Source: Lysinibacillus pakistanensis (lineage in GTDB: Bacteria; Bacillota; Bacilli; Bacillales_A; Planococcaceae). Taken from it: a stretch of 64,000 nucleotides of DNA. Below, in pieces: positions 29,525 to 38,944 of the stretch. Numbering within the stretch: position 1 is the first letter of the stretch; each line of letters begins with the position of its first letter. The notes under the pieces were generated by a model. The model ran no database searches, was not told where the DNA came from, and saw only the letters and a list, made by a program, of their open reading frames with translations. The DNA is taken from the NCBI RefSeq assembly GCF_030123245.1, contig NZ_CP126101.1, positions 866,501-930,500 of the forward strand, read 5' to 3'. Made by a program: the position numbers and the translations under genes.

Positions 29525-30315
29525 AATTTTCCATTCAATCACGTAGAGATGCACAATCGAACGAATTAATGGAGCTAGCCAAAACTTATTTACAGGATTT
29601 TGGCCTAACTTATGAGGAGGAATCACCAGAAATTGTTGTTTCTATAGGTGGGGACGGTACGTTATTACATGCTTTTCACCGCTACTCACATTTATTAGAT
29701 CAAGTTGCATTTGTGGGTATCCATACAGGGCATTTAGGTTTTTATGCTGACTGGAAGCCATCTGAATTAGAAAAGCTTGTTCTCTCTATTGCCAAAAAGG
29801 ATTTTAATGTAGTGGAGTACCCTTTATTAGAAGTAAAAGTAGAGCATCATACTGCGGAATCCAATACGTATTTAGCATTGAATGAAGCAACAGTAAAATC
29901 ACCTGATGTCACATTGGTAATGGATGTAGAGTTAAATGGTAATCAATTTGAACGTTTCCGTGGAGATGGCCTTTGTGTGTCAACGCCTTCTGGTAGTACT
30001 GCCTATAATAAAGCCCTTGGAGGAGCCATTATCCACCCAACACTAGCGGCACTTCAAATCACAGAAATTGCATCCATTAATAATCGTGTTTTCCGTACAG
30101 TTGGTTCACCGTTAATCCTACCAGCGCATCATCACTGTATATTACGTCCTGTTAATGATCAAAACTTTAATATGACTGTGGATCATTTGCAAGTCACACA
30201 AGGCGATGTGAAATCAATAGCCTTTAATGTAGCAAATGAACGTGTCCGCTTTGCCCGTTTTCGTCCATTCCCATTCTGGGAGCGAGTGCACGAATCATTT
30301 GTCGCAAATGAATAA
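29521..30315 (+). CDS. nadK: NAD kinase
   Basis: 264 residues. GGDGT at 43-47 is the catalytic/phosphate-binding motif. [12 protein letters not shown] and [21 protein letters not shown] are the NAD-binding NE/D and glycine-rich motifs. Makes NADP from NAD and ATP. Overlaps relQ by 4 bp and the next gene by 8 bp, so the three are tightly coupled. B. subtilis has the same arrangement (yjbM-yjbN-yjbO). Confidence 0.96.
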   Translation: MKFSIQSRRDAQSNELMELAKTYLQDFGLTYEEESPEIVVSIGGDGTLLHAFHRYSHLLDQVAFVGIHTGHLGFYADWKPSELEKLVLSIAKKDFNVVEYPLLEVKVEHHTAESNTYLALNEATVKSPDVTLVMDVELNGNQFERFRGDGLCVSTPSGSTAYNKALGGAIIHPTLAALQITEIASINNRVFRTVGSPLILPAHHHCILRPVNDQNFNMTVDHLQVTQGDVKSIAFNVANERVRFARFRPFPFWERVHESFVANE

Positions 30316-31240
30316 GATGGATACAAGATTTACGCTACGCTTTATTGCAGAAAAGGAAGGGCAAATATTGCGGGAAGCCTTACAAGAGTGGCGAATCTCA
30401 AAGCGAGCGTTAACAGCCATTAAATTTGATGGTGGCTTATTAACTGTCAATAAAGTGGAATGCAATGTCAGACATATCTTACACATTGGCGATCAGGTTG
30501 AGGTGAAGTTTCCTCCTGAAGAGAAAAGTGAAGGTCTTGCTGTTGAATATGGTAATCTTTCCATTGTTTATGAGGATGATGCTATTTTAGTACTTAATAA
30601 ACCAGCCTATCAAAGTACCATTCCCTCAAGGGAGCATCCTTCTAATAGCATAGCCAATCTAGTATGTGGTCACTTTCAACAACAAGGTCTAGCATCTACT
30701 GCTCATATTGTGACGAGGCTTGACCGTGACACCTCTGGTTTACTATGCATTGCTAAACATGCTCATATTCATCATTTAACAGGACTTGCACAGCGCAGTG
30801 GGGAAATTTCCCGTCAATATGAAGCAATTGTGCATGGACATGTTGGTCAGGATAAACAATCCATTATTATGCCTATCGGACGGAAGGATACAAGTATCAT
30901 TGAACGAGAGGTTCGTGAGGATGGTCAATTTGCTCATACAGATGTGACCGTTTTACAGCGTTTTAATTTTAATAATATGCCCATGACTCATATAAGATTA
31001 AAGCTTCACACGGGTCGTACACATCAAATAAGGGTGCATATGGCCTATCTAGGACATCCACTTATTGGGGACGAACTTTATGGTGGTAGTCGAGAACAGT
31101 TAAATAGACAAGCTCTACACTGTGTCTCCTTAGCTATGCTCCACCCGTTGACAGGAGAAAGTCTTCACTTTACAAGTGCATTAAATGAAGATATGCAACG
31201 ATTAATTCGTGACTCCTTGGTTGACCATAATCAGTCATAG
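30308..31240 (+). CDS. yjbO: RluA/RluD family pseudouridine synthase (YjbO)
   Basis: 310 residues. An N-terminal S4-like RNA-binding region is followed by the catalytic domain with [14 protein letters not shown] (catalytic Asp), [28 protein letters not shown] and [15 protein letters not shown]. Modifies uridines in rRNA or tRNA; the exact site cannot be read from sequence. The start is taken at ATG 30308, overlapping the nadK stop, where AACGTG upstream gives only a weak site and coupling is likely. Confidence 0.93.
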   Translation: MNKMDTRFTLRFIAEKEGQILREALQEWRISKRALTAIKFDGGLLTVNKVECNVRHILHIGDQVEVKFPPEEKSEGLAVEYGNLSIVYEDDAILVLNKPAYQSTIPSREHPSNSIANLVCGHFQQQGLASTAHIVTRLDRDTSGLLCIAKHAHIHHLTGLAQRSGEISRQYEAIVHGHVGQDKQSIIMPIGRKDTSIIEREVREDGQFAHTDVTVLQRFNFNNMPMTHIRLKLHTGRTHQIRVHMAYLGHPLIGDELYGGSREQLNRQALHCVSLAMLHPLTGESLHFTSALNEDMQRLIRDSLVDHNQS

Positions 31241-31288
31241 TATCAGTTATTTTCAGTGAAAACTATTGCTGAAACATGTTAAATAATC

Positions 31289-31323
31289 AAGGAGATGTTC
31301 GCGCAAACGGGCATCTCCTTATC
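31289..31323 (+). terminator. Terminator after the yjbL-yjbO operon
   Basis: AAGGAGATG and CATCTCCTT arms around TTCGCGCAAACGGG, followed by ATCGTTTT. Confidence 0.75.
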
Positions 31324-31586
31324 GTTTTACTGTAGCGAGTAGTGACGTTGGCTGATGATACAGTGAATAGTATTTTTAACGTTATGTTTACAGAAATTAT
31401 AATCATTGTAGGGTATAGTAAGATAGAATCTTCTATAAACCAGAATTGAAGTTTTCGCTTGAGATTAGTTTCAATTGTTTGAAATAAAAAAAGGGTTTGC
31501 AGAAAAGGCATCATACACTCTATTATATAGAAGGTAGATTTGCGGCAACCTATTAAAGATTAAATGCTCGGAAGGAGGGGACAAGC
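31324..31586. other. Leader region of mgtE
   Basis: About 260 bp, AT-rich. I looked for the conserved M-box core of magnesium-controlled genes and did not find it. A TATAAT-like box occurs in GAAATTATAATCATT near 31397. Confidence 0.35.
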
Positions 31587-32963
31587 ATGATAGAGGAAAG
31601 AAATGAAAAGGATGATGTGCAATTCGACGAAGCACATTTACGAGAAATGCTGGAAGCACATGATATTGACGCATTCCGTGAAGAGTTTTTAGAGCTTCAT
31701 CCATATGATCAGGCAACGTTTTATGAGAAGGTGGAACCTGATATAAGGAAGATTATCTATTCATTCTTGGCTCCGACTGAAATGGCTGATATTTTTGAGG
31801 CAATTGAAATAGATGATGATGAATATACTGCATATCTAGCTGAGATGGAACCTTCTTACGGTGCTGAAATGCTTTCACATATGTATGCAGATGATGCAGC
31901 AGACGTATTAAATGAGTTAGATACAGAGCAACGTGAAAGCTATTTAGGCATGATGGATGAGGAAACGGCTGAAGAAATTAATGAGCTTCTTAGCTATGAT
32001 GAATATACAGCCGGTTCAATCATGACAACAGAGTATGTTGCAATTCCAGAAAACTCGACAGTTCGTTCAGCTATGACCATTCTACGGAAAGAGGCGCCGG
32101 ATGCAGAGACTATTTATTATATATTTGTTGTCGATGAGGCGCATCGTTTAACAGGCGTTATTTCCCTTCGTGACTTAATTATTGCAGATGAGGATACGTT
32201 AATACGTTCTATTATGAATGAACGTGTCGTGATGGTGCATGCGGGAGATGACCAGGAAGAAGTTGCTCAAATTATGAAGGATTATAATTTCTTAGCAACG
32301 CCAGTTATTGATGATAAGGGCGTATTACTTGGCATTATTACAGTCGATGATATTATTGATGTTATCGATGAAGAAGCTTCAGAGGATTACTCGAAATTAG
32401 CGGGTATTTCCGATATGGATAAATTCGATACGACTTCCTTACAGGCTGCAAAGAAACGCTTGCCATGGCTTGTGATACTACTTTTCTTAGGTATGCTTAC
32501 AGCAAACTTAATGGGGCAATTTGAAGCAACATTAGAAAAGGTTGCGTTACTTGCAGTGTTTATTCCACTTATTTCAGGTACTTCTGGAAATAGTGGTACA
32601 CAGGCTTTAGCAGTAGCGATACGAGGAATCGCAACAGGTGATGTAGAAGAACATAGTAAGCTAAAATTGTTAGCACGTGAGGCAGGTACAGGCTTAATGT
32701 CTGGGGTCGTATGCGGTTTGATTGTTATTGGCATTATCTATATTTGGAAGCAAGAGCTCTTATTAGGAATGTTGGTAGGGGCAGCGTTATGTGGTTCAAT
32801 TTTAGTAGCAACACTTGCGGGCTCTTTTATTCCACTTCTAATGCATCGCTTGAAAATTGATCCAGCCGTTGCATCAGGTCCTTTTATTACAACATTAAAT
32901 GATATTACAAGTATTTTAATTTACTTAGGTTTGGCAACAGCATTATTAAGTCAAATAGGCTAA
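31587..32963 (+). CDS. mgtE: Magnesium transporter MgtE
   Basis: 458 residues, complete. The cytosolic N domain (about 15-130) contains helical repeats. A CBS pair follows at about 135-255 (TTEYVAIPENSTVRSAM, TPVIDDKGVLLGIITVDD). A plug helix leads into five membrane helices (about 285-458), with LISGTSGNSGTQALAVAIRG and the TLNDITSILIY signature that lines the pore. Gated by intracellular Mg2+. GGAAGGAGGGGAC gives a strong ribosome-binding site. The gene separates the yjb block from the spore-coat genes. Confidence 0.96.
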   Translation: MIEERNEKDDVQFDEAHLREMLEAHDIDAFREEFLELHPYDQATFYEKVEPDIRKIIYSFLAPTEMADIFEAIEIDDDEYTAYLAEMEPSYGAEMLSHMYADDAADVLNELDTEQRESYLGMMDEETAEEINELLSYDEYTAGSIMTTEYVAIPENSTVRSAMTILRKEAPDAETIYYIFVVDEAHRLTGVISLRDLIIADEDTLIRSIMNERVVMVHAGDDQEEVAQIMKDYNFLATPVIDDKGVLLGIITVDDIIDVIDEEASEDYSKLAGISDMDKFDTTSLQAAKKRLPWLVILLFLGMLTANLMGQFEATLEKVALLAVFIPLISGTSGNSGTQALAVAIRGIATGDVEEHSKLKLLAREAGTGLMSGVVCGLIVIGIIYIWKQELLLGMLVGAALCGSILVATLAGSFIPLLMHRLKIDPAVASGPFITTLNDITSILIYLGLATALLSQIG

Positions 32964-33015
32964 GAACCAAATCACTCACCTTTGCATATTGTATGAAAAA
33001 AGGGAAGTGAGTAAT

Positions 33016-33417
33016 GTGGATCGTGAACCACGCTTATTTATAAAATCACCATCATATTTCCTAAATATTTCTAAGGTGTTGCATGAACTCGATTTGGAAG
33101 AAAGTACATCTGTGTATGTAAGGGATGGCTATTTTAGTGTGCAGCCTGTGGAAGAAAAAGAAGAAGTGATTGAAGAAGTCCAAATAGATCCCTATTTACT
33201 AAAGCAACTTCAATTTTTAGAAAAACCATTTCGACAAAAAGCGTATCAGCCATTATTAATTTGTTTAAAAGATGGTAGAAAATTAAGCGGTTCAGCGTCA
33301 GAGGTACAGATCGATTCATTGAAGCTTACTTCTTTAGAATTGAAGACACAAGAAATTATTTATTTTGAGGATATTGATCAAATATTTTGGCGAGGAAGAA
33401 AATTGCCAACCCTATGA
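33016..33417 (+). CDS. cotO: Spore coat protein, CotO-like (by sequence character and context)
   Basis: 133 residues from GTG 33016, ten bases after AGGGA. It has a hydrophilic, acidic middle (EEKEEVIEEVQIDP) and a C-terminal domain in which PLLICLKDGRKLSGSASEVQIDSLKL and EIIYFEDIDQIFW suggest a small beta barrel. CotO (YjbX) lies next to cotZ/cotY in B. subtilis, and a cotY/Z gene follows here convergently. The assignment is mainly positional. The GTG lies near an inverted repeat (ACTCAC at 32972, GTGAGT at 33007) that could cover the ribosome-binding site. Confidence 0.6.
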   Translation: MDREPRLFIKSPSYFLNISKVLHELDLEESTSVYVRDGYFSVQPVEEKEEVIEEVQIDPYLLKQLQFLEKPFRQKAYQPLLICLKDGRKLSGSASEVQIDSLKLTSLELKTQEIIYFEDIDQIFWRGRKLPTL

Positions 33418-33455
33418 AAAAAGTGTACAGCAGAGGATGCTGTACACTTTTTTTA
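33418..33455. terminator. Bidirectional terminator cotO-like / cotY-Z
   Basis: AAAAAGTGTACAGC and GCTGTACACTTTTTTT arms around AGAGGAT. Confidence 0.93.
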
Positions 33456-33482
33456 TGTGTAGTGTGTCAAAGGAGAAAAGAT

Positions 33483-34007
33483 TTAGTCACATATCCCTAA
33501 GTCAACATCAGCGATACATTGTACTGCGCAGAAGCAAGATAAATCTACAGTAATACAGCTCTCAGTAGAATTCCAATCATCTACTTTACAGATTTTTTTC
33601 ATGTTGACACAGCAGCCATCACGGCTTAATAAATCTACTGTACTTTCACTAGAGTCAAAAGAACATAAAGGCTCTAACACACGTAATGTAGCACAGCACT
33701 CATCAAACATATCTTCTACACGGAAGAAGACAGATGTACAAATACATGGATCTGCTGTTGGAGAATTAAAGAATGCTTTAAAAGGAGTACCATCTTTTGT
33801 AATTAACATGAATACACGTGTATCTGCATGAGAGCGTGCAGGACTTACAATGCCTCCAAGTGGTTCTAAGAAGCAGTTAGCTGTACATGGTTGACACTCT
33901 TCTCTCACCGCTTGATTTTGAATATCTAATATAGCGCGAACTACGTCACAAACGCAGCCTGCTGTATGGATTGGTCCAATAGGATTTGTTGGCTTACCAC
34001 AACCCAT
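33483..34007 (-). CDS. cotZ: Cysteine-rich spore coat protein CotY/CotZ
   Basis: 174 residues with about 20 Cys, spread through the chain (AGCVCDVVRAILDIQ, EECQPCTANCF, PCICTSVFFRVEDMFDECC, DGCCVNMKKICKVDDW, LSCFCAVQC). CVCDVVRAI with CQPC near the N terminus is diagnostic of CotY/CotZ. These proteins form the disulfide-linked crust of the spore. AAAGGAGGTGACA lies before the ATG. CotY and CotZ cannot be told apart here, and only one copy is present. Confidence 0.92.
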   Translation of the reverse strand: MGCGKPTNPIGPIHTAGCVCDVVRAILDIQNQAVREECQPCTANCFLEPLGGIVSPARSHADTRVFMLITKDGTPFKAFFNSPTADPCICTSVFFRVEDMFDECCATLRVLEPLCSFDSSESTVDLLSRDGCCVNMKKICKVDDWNSTESCITVDLSCFCAVQCIADVDLGICD

Positions 34008-34140
34008 ATTGTCACCTCCTTTCCTCGTTACTACTTCTACAATATGTCCTTATGGAAAATGGACACGGGCTTTTGTATGTATCGGCAAATGAATAGTTTT
34101 TTTATGTATGGAGAAACTTTAATCAAAAGGAGGGAGAGAC

Positions 34141-34542
34141 TTGAAGCTACTCGGATTAATGTTACCTCTATTAGTCAGTTTGTCACTATTAAGTGGTTGT
34201 GGTGAAAAGGAAAAATTCGTTATCTACGGTTCGTCTGAAAAGGACAAAGAAGTTGAATCCATTTTAAAAGAGGACTATGTGGACAAAACAACGGTTATTC
34301 AATATGACGATAGTATGCTTGTAGCAGTTCAAATTAAACCATGGGATAAGTGGAGAAAGACTAAATTAGAGAAAAAATTACAAAAGAAATTTGATGAAAA
34401 ATTCCCAAATAAAGAAGTTTTCGTTTCAGCTGATTATAAAATTTATTATGAAGCCAATAAAATAAAAAAGGATAAAGTTGAAAATAATATACTTAGCGAT
34501 AAAATCACTGAACTGAAAAAACTTGCAAAGGAGGAGACATAA
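34141..34542 (+). CDS. YhcN/YlaJ-like sporulation lipoprotein
   Basis: 133 residues from TTG 34141, behind AAAAGGAGGGAGAGAC. Lipoprotein signal with lipobox LSGC. The body contains MLVAVQIKPWDKWRKTKLEKKLQKKF and KEVFVSADYKIYYEANK, the strand pattern of YhcN/YlaJ proteins of the spore membrane. It directly precedes spoVAC (stop TAA, then GTG), so it belongs to the spoVA transcript. A YhcN/YlaJ gene before spoVAC-AD-AEb is also found in the spoVA2mob operons linked to spore heat resistance. Confidence 0.75.
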   Translation: MKLLGLMLPLLVSLSLLSGCGEKEKFVIYGSSEKDKEVESILKEDYVDKTTVIQYDDSMLVAVQIKPWDKWRKTKLEKKLQKKFDEKFPNKEVFVSADYKIYYEANKIKKDKVENNILSDKITELKKLAKEET

Positions 34543-34998
34543 GTGGAAAAAGAGCAATATAAGCAACTTGAACAAAATGTTACACCAAAGCCACCCATTT
34601 TAAAGAATGTTGTTAAGGCATTTTTTATCGGAGGTCTCATTTGTACAATTGGGCAAGCTGTGTCATTGTTTTACATCATTTTCTTTAATTTTACGGAAGC
34701 AACAGCAGGAAATCCTACAGTTGCTACAATGGTCTTTTTTGCCATGATTTTAACAGGGGTTGGCTTATATAAAAGAATTGGTCAATTTGCTGGTGCAGGA
34801 TCTGCTGTGCCTGTCACAGGTTTTGGTAATGCTGTTATATCGGCAGCTATTGAGCATCGATCCGAAGGGTTAGTACTTGGTGTTGGTGGGAATATATTTA
34901 AATTGGCTGGCTCTGTCGTGTTATTTGGTGTAGTATCTGCCTTTTTTGTTGCACTTATTAAATATATTTTAGTGACGATAGGAGTGGTTTCATGGTAA
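34543..34998 (+). CDS. spoVAC: Stage V sporulation protein AC
   Basis: 151 residues, four to five membrane helices. Conserved: AFFIGGLICTIGQAV, GLYKRIGQFAGAGSAVPVTGFGNAV and GLVLGVGGNIFKLAGSVVLFG. SpoVAC is a mechanosensitive-type channel for dipicolinic acid in the spore inner membrane. GTG start abutting the lipoprotein gene; overlaps spoVAD by 7 bp. Confidence 0.95.
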   Translation: MEKEQYKQLEQNVTPKPPILKNVVKAFFIGGLICTIGQAVSLFYIIFFNFTEATAGNPTVATMVFFAMILTGVGLYKRIGQFAGAGSAVPVTGFGNAVISAAIEHRSEGLVLGVGGNIFKLAGSVVLFGVVSAFFVALIKYILVTIGVVSW

Positions 34999-35987
34999 TT
35001 GTTTTTCAGTCGAAGCCATCCTTAATAACAGGTGGTGTTGTAGCCGGTCCACTTGAAAAACGAAGCATATTTAGTCAATATTTTGATGCAGTTTATGATG
35101 ATGAACGATGGCAAATGAAAACCAATGAACAGGGACACCGAAAAATGGTGGAGGAGGCCTGTGAATTTGCCATAAAAAAAGCAGGGGTACAGAATCCAGA
35201 TATTGATTATTTAATGGGGGGTGATTTAGTCAATCAAATGACACCAACTAATTTTGCGGCTAGAGATTTAGCCATCCCCTTTATTGGGTTATTTTCTGCA
35301 TGTGCGACCTCCATTTCTTCAGTTATTGTAGCAAGTCTTTTAACAGAGGTCGGTGCTGCCAATTTATCATTAGCAGGTGCATCCAGTCAGCATAATGCTA
35401 TAGAGAGGCAATTCCGTTATCCCATTAATTATGGCTCCCAAAAACCTCAAACTGCACAATGGACAGTAACTGCTGCAGGGTATGCATTAATTGGTAAGCA
35501 CCGTGAGGAGTACCCTTCTATAGAGGCAGCAACTGTTGGAAAATCTATTGACTATGGTATGGACGATCCTTTTCATATGGGTGCAGCTATGGCGCCAGCT
35601 GCTTTCCAAACAATCCAATCTCATTTAGAGCAGCGAAATCAAAAAATTTATAATTATGATCTAATTTTAACAGGCGATTTAGGTCAGCTTGGCTTGAAAC
35701 TACTTAAGGGAATGCTTGTAGATAGTGGCATAAAAAATGAAGAACTAACGATATTGCGTGATGCAGGTGCAGAGTTTTACGGACAGGATGAATCATTCCA
35801 ATCTGGTGCAAGTGGTGCAGGCTGTTCGGCAGCTGTTTTTTTTAGTTATGTTATCCAACAAATGCGAGCGGGTACCTATAAGCGAGTGCTTCTTGTCGCA
35901 ACAGGGGCATTACTATCTCCACTTTCATTTCAGCAGGGTGAAACAATTCCATGTACGGCACATGCAGTTGAAATTACAATGAAATGA
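34992..35987 (+). CDS. spoVAD: Stage V sporulation protein AD
   Basis: 331 residues, thiolase-like fold without the thiolase catalytic set. [36 protein letters not shown] and [18 protein letters not shown] are conserved. SpoVAD binds dipicolinic acid and acts with SpoVAC and SpoVAE in its uptake and release. Coupled to spoVAC by overlap. Confidence 0.96.
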   Translation: MVIVFQSKPSLITGGVVAGPLEKRSIFSQYFDAVYDDERWQMKTNEQGHRKMVEEACEFAIKKAGVQNPDIDYLMGGDLVNQMTPTNFAARDLAIPFIGLFSACATSISSVIVASLLTEVGAANLSLAGASSQHNAIERQFRYPINYGSQKPQTAQWTVTAAGYALIGKHREEYPSIEAATVGKSIDYGMDDPFHMGAAMAPAAFQTIQSHLEQRNQKIYNYDLILTGDLGQLGLKLLKGMLVDSGIKNEELTILRDAGAEFYGQDESFQSGASGAGCSAAVFFSYVIQQMRAGTYKRVLLVATGALLSPLSFQQGETIPCTAHAVEITMK

Positions 35988-35997
35988 GGCAAAAACT

Positions 35998-36363
35998 ATG
36001 GTAATGACATTTGTGTTTGCATTTATTGTCGGAGGTATTATTTGTGCTATTGGACAATTAATGATGGATGTTGGTAAATTAACACCTGCCCATACGTTAA
36101 GTACATTAGTTGTGGTGGGCGCTATACTAGACGGTATGGGATTGTATGAACCCCTTATTGATTTTGCTGGAGCTGGAGCTACTGTGCCAATTACATCCTT
36201 TGGAAACTCATTAACACATGGAGCAATTGCAGAGGCAGAAAAACATGGGCTTGTAGGTGTATTAACGGGTATGTTTGAAGTAACCAGTTCGGGTATCAGT
36301 GCAGCTATCGTCTTTGGCTTTATTGGAGCATTAATTTTTAAACCAAAAGGAAATATCGACTAG
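35998..36363 (+). CDS. spoVAE: Stage V sporulation protein AE (AEb type)
   Basis: 121 residues, small membrane protein related to Spo[30 protein letters not shown] and [27 protein letters not shown] are the family motifs. Ten bases after spoVAD. No spoVAA, AB, AEa or AF gene accompanies the set, so this is the short spoVAC-AD-AEb form and not the full spoVA operon. Confidence 0.95.
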   Translation: MVMTFVFAFIVGGIICAIGQLMMDVGKLTPAHTLSTLVVVGAILDGMGLYEPLIDFAGAGATVPITSFGNSLTHGAIAEAEKHGLVGVLTGMFEVTSSGISAAIVFGFIGALIFKPKGNID

Positions 36364-36369
36364 ACGAAT

Positions 36370-36422
36370 AACCCTCCCATTTCTACACCGAAAACATATT
36401 ATAGGTTGTAGAAGGGAGGGTT
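36370..36422 (+). promoter_or_regulatory. Long hairpin covering the ribosome-binding site of the yjcZ-like gene
   Basis: AACCCTCCC..TTCTACA (36370-36388) pairs with TGTAGAAGGGAGGGTT (36407-36422), about 16 pairs with a 2-nt bulge. The right arm contains AGGGAGGG (36413-36420), the ribosome-binding site of ATG 36429. There is no T run, only GCTTTT, so this is a poor terminator. It could mask translation on read-through spoVA transcripts. Confidence 0.65.
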
Positions 36423-36428
36423 GCTTTT

Positions 36429-36620
36429 ATGGGATATCAAGGCTGGTGCACTCAACCATATGGAGGTAATGTTGGTAGCTGGAACAATAATTATTGCGGA
36501 GGCAATGACTATGGTGGCTATTGCTATGGAGGCTATGGCGGTGGCAATAGTTCAACATTTGTTCTAATTGTTGTTCTTTTCATCCTGTTAATTATCGTAG
36601 GCGCTACTTTCGTAAATTAA
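36429..36620 (+). CDS. YjcZ-type Gly/Tyr-rich sporulation mini-protein
   Basis: 63 residues. A Gly/Tyr/Asn-rich head ([17 protein letters not shown]) is followed by one C-terminal membrane helix, [20 protein letters not shown], which is the YjcZ-family signature. Such proteins are made in the mother cell or forespore; their function is unknown. The start is set by AGGGAGGG eight bases upstream, which lies inside a hairpin. Confidence 0.85.
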   Translation: MGYQGWCTQPYGGNVGSWNNNYCGGNDYGGYCYGGYGGGNSSTFVLIVVLFILLIIVGATFVN

Positions 36621-36636
36621 TGTAGCAATTAGAAAA

Positions 36637-36685
36637 AGGGCTTTAACTTTTCTTTGGAATTTCTAAAATAAGTTAAAGCCTTCAC
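36637..36685 (+). terminator. Terminator after the yjcZ-like gene
   Basis: GGCTTTAACTT and AAGTTAAAGCC arms with a 20-nt loop, followed by TTCACT. Weak T run. Confidence 0.6.
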
Positions 36686-36747
36686 TAGTTGCTTTGACAT
36701 GCATACAATAGTAAAACTAAACTGATTTTAATGATAGGAGGGGAAAC

Positions 36748-36996
36748 ATGAATCGCTCGTTTTTTAATTCAATTGAACAAAAAACAGGAGTATCAATGGA
36801 GGAAATCTTCGCATTAGCAAACGCTATTCAACATGCTGATTTTAAAAGTGAAAAACAAGTAAGAAAAATCGTACGACGTGTAGCTAAGGTGTCCAATAGA
36901 CAAATAACTCAAGAGCTAGAGGATAAATTAGTACAATCTATTATTCAAGATGGAGCTTCACTAGATTTAGATAAAATTACTAGAATGATGAAATAA
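36748..36996 (+). CDS. spoVIF: Stage VI sporulation protein F
   Basis: 82 residues, soluble, helical. FFNSIEQKTGVSMEEIFALANAIQHADFKSE in pieces and RRVAKVSNRQITQELEDKLVQSI match SpoVIF (YjcC), which supports GerE-dependent coat assembly. GGAGGGGAAAC lies before the ATG. Confidence 0.92.
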   Translation: MNRSFFNSIEQKTGVSMEEIFALANAIQHADFKSEKQVRKIVRRVAKVSNRQITQELEDKLVQSIIQDGASLDLDKITRMMK

Positions 36997-37037
36997 TATG
37001 AATGTACTATTAATCAAAGAAATATTTGTAGACAAAT

Positions 37038-37081
37038 AAGGGTGTTACGATATGCCACGGCATTATCGTAACACCCATTTG
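37038..37081. terminator. Bidirectional terminator spoVIF / yjcF
   Basis: GGGTGTTACGATA and TATCGTAACACCC arms, with A-rich and T-rich flanks. Confidence 0.88.
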
Positions 37082-37510
37082 TTAAATCTCTTTTTCCATA
37101 GCACGATGCGGAATGCCAGCATCCATAAATTCAGGTGAAATGACTGTGTAGCCAAGCTTCTCATAAAAAGGGATAGCATAGCTTTGGGCATGAAGCTTTA
37201 ATTTTTGTTTATTCATGGAAATGGCGTGTTTCTCCATTTCCTTCATAATTAAAGCACCAAGTTTTTTTCCACGTTGGTCTTGCAAAATGCAAACACGTTC
37301 AATTTTAGCAGCTTCATTTTCAATACTACGTAAACGTGCAGCACCAACAGGGTTGTTGCCCTCATACATAATGAAATGCGTTGCAGTTGCATCCTCCGCA
37401 TCACATTCAAGATGAAGCGGAACACCTTGTTCTTCTACAAAAACTTTTTTGCGCACTGCAAACGCATCATCATGTTCTTCCTTAGTCTCCACTATCTTAA
37501 CGTTGTACAA
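37082..37510 (-). CDS. yjcF: GNAT family N-acetyltransferase YjcF
   Basis: 142 residues. FAVRKKVFVEEQGVP, GAARLR, ERVCILQDQRGKKLGALIMKEME (acetyl-CoA loop) and YAIPFYEKLGYTV with a final DAGIPH are typical of the YjcF subgroup. Substrate unknown. Three bases after yjcG on the same strand, so clearly co-transcribed. Confidence 0.92.
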   Translation of the reverse strand: MYNVKIVETKEEHDDAFAVRKKVFVEEQGVPLHLECDAEDATATHFIMYEGNNPVGAARLRSIENEAAKIERVCILQDQRGKKLGALIMKEMEKHAISMNKQKLKLHAQSYAIPFYEKLGYTVISPEFMDAGIPHRAMEKEI

Positions 37511-37513
37511 AAC

Positions 37514-38029
37514 TTACTCAGCTCCAGTCAAACGGAATGTTTCATAAGTTGTCCATGAGCCGTCTTCTAATTGGTAAAGTAAATGAATGCGGTCAATCGT
37601 ATCTTTTTCATCAACGCCTGTCATACGTAATTGTCCAAAAATATCATCGTGCTCAGAGTCCGTCATTTTTTGTGCAATTGTAATATGTGGTACAAAGACA
37701 TGCTTTGGTTCACCAAATGGTACTTTTTCTTGTATTGCTTGGTTGAATGCTACTAATTGTTCAGTTGGTTCAATGCGGAAATAAATCGCATTGGTTGTTG
37801 GGAAAAACGAACTTATGCGTGATGCATGAATGTTTAAGGGTGCATAATTGGCAGTAAGCTCATCTAATTGCTTTACGATGGATTGAATATCTTCTTCCGT
37901 AGCATCAAAGCTGTCTTTTAATGTCATATGCGGAGTAATTTGCGCATAATGAGGATCGTAACGTTTGCGATAAGTGTTCGCTAAATCTTGCAATTTTTTT
38001 GATGGAAATGCCACAATACCGTACTTCAT
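37514..38029 (-). CDS. yjcG: YjcG, 2H phosphoesterase family (2'-5' RNA ligase-like)
   Basis: 171 residues with the two HxT/S motifs of the 2H superfamily (TPHMTLKD and VPHITIAQ) at the expected distance. MKYGIVAFPSKKLQDLANTY is the usual start. Likely acts on cyclic or 2'-5' phosphodiester bonds in RNA-derived molecules; substrate not known. First of the yjcG-yjcF pair. Confidence 0.92.
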   Translation of the reverse strand: MKYGIVAFPSKKLQDLANTYRKRYDPHYAQITPHMTLKDSFDATEEDIQSIVKQLDELTANYAPLNIHASRISSFFPTTNAIYFRIEPTEQLVAFNQAIQEKVPFGEPKHVFVPHITIAQKMTDSEHDDIFGQLRMTGVDEKDTIDRIHLLYQLEDGSWTTYETFRLTGAE

Positions 38030-38112
38030 AGTCCATTACCTCCCGAAAATAAACAATTTTTCTATTTAAGTATAACAGAAATTTTCCTTTTCGTAATTTG
38101 AATCGCCTAAGA

Positions 38113-38832
38113 TTAATTGAAATTTTCTATCAATGCACGTCTTAAATCAGGCTTCCAGTATTTCCACGTATGATTGCCTTCAAATTCATCATAAAATGTA
38201 GAAAACCCTTTGCTAAGCAAGAGGTTATGCAGTTGACGATTAGGTGTTAAAAAATCTTTTATAGTTTTGTCCATCGTTACAACCTTATCTTCTCCCTTAC
38301 CAATAATGTGATAGATAGAGATTGCCCCAGGATCTTTAAAATTCTCTACCGCCTTAAGAACATCCTCATCTACATAGGGTGATTGCATGATGACCTTGCC
38401 AAAAATACTTGGATATTTTAATGCCGCCATTAAGGAAGCGGTTGCAGCCAGCGAATCACCAATTACTGCACGACTCATTCCCATCTGGTAGGTTGCATAT
38501 TCAGCATCTAAATATGGCACAAGCTCATGGGCTAAAAAACGTAGATAGGCTTCGTGCTGTTCTCCACTTGGAATATATTTGTGGCGTCGATCCTTAATAT
38601 CTTTATAAGGAACGAATGCAATAATTAAATTTTCGATTTCATAGTCATCAATCAGTTCATCCGCAAGTTTTGTAATACCTCCAAGCTGGAAGTAATCCTT
38701 GCCGTCAGATGCAATCAAAATGTTATATTTATAAAGTGGTGAATAATTAGCAGGAATATAAATATAAAGCTGTAATTCCTCCTGCAATGCTTCACTATAG
38801 AACTTTAAATCCTCTACAGTTCCCTTATCCAA
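38113..38832 (-). CDS. yjcH: Putative esterase YjcH (esterase D-like)
   Basis: 239 residues from TTG 38832, eight bases after AAGGAG. Alpha/beta-hydrolase of the Esterase-D type: YKYNILIASDGKDYFQLGG, VIGDSLAATASLMAALKYP (Ser nucleophile) and FEGNHTWKYWKPDL with the catalytic His. Substrate unknown. The adjacency yjcF-yjcG-yjcH matches B. subtilis. Confidence 0.88.
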   Translation of the reverse strand: MDKGTVEDLKFYSEALQEELQLYIYIPANYSPLYKYNILIASDGKDYFQLGGITKLADELIDDYEIENLIIAFVPYKDIKDRRHKYIPSGEQHEAYLRFLAHELVPYLDAEYATYQMGMSRAVIGDSLAATASLMAALKYPSIFGKVIMQSPYVDEDVLKAVENFKDPGAISIYHIIGKGEDKVVTMDKTIKDFLTPNRQLHNLLLSKGFSTFYDEFEGNHTWKYWKPDLRRALIENFN

Positions 38833-38944
38833 TGGTGACACTCCTTCTTGTGTTTGTAACAAAATTGTACCATATTACCAAAGTAAAGGTATAATAGGTT
38901 GGGCTAGACCTATACTAGCAATAAAAACGAAATGAGGGTTAGTT

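Noticed and set aside
31324-31586. Magnesium M-box riboswitch before mgtE
   Set aside because: The conserved M-box core was not found in the leader.
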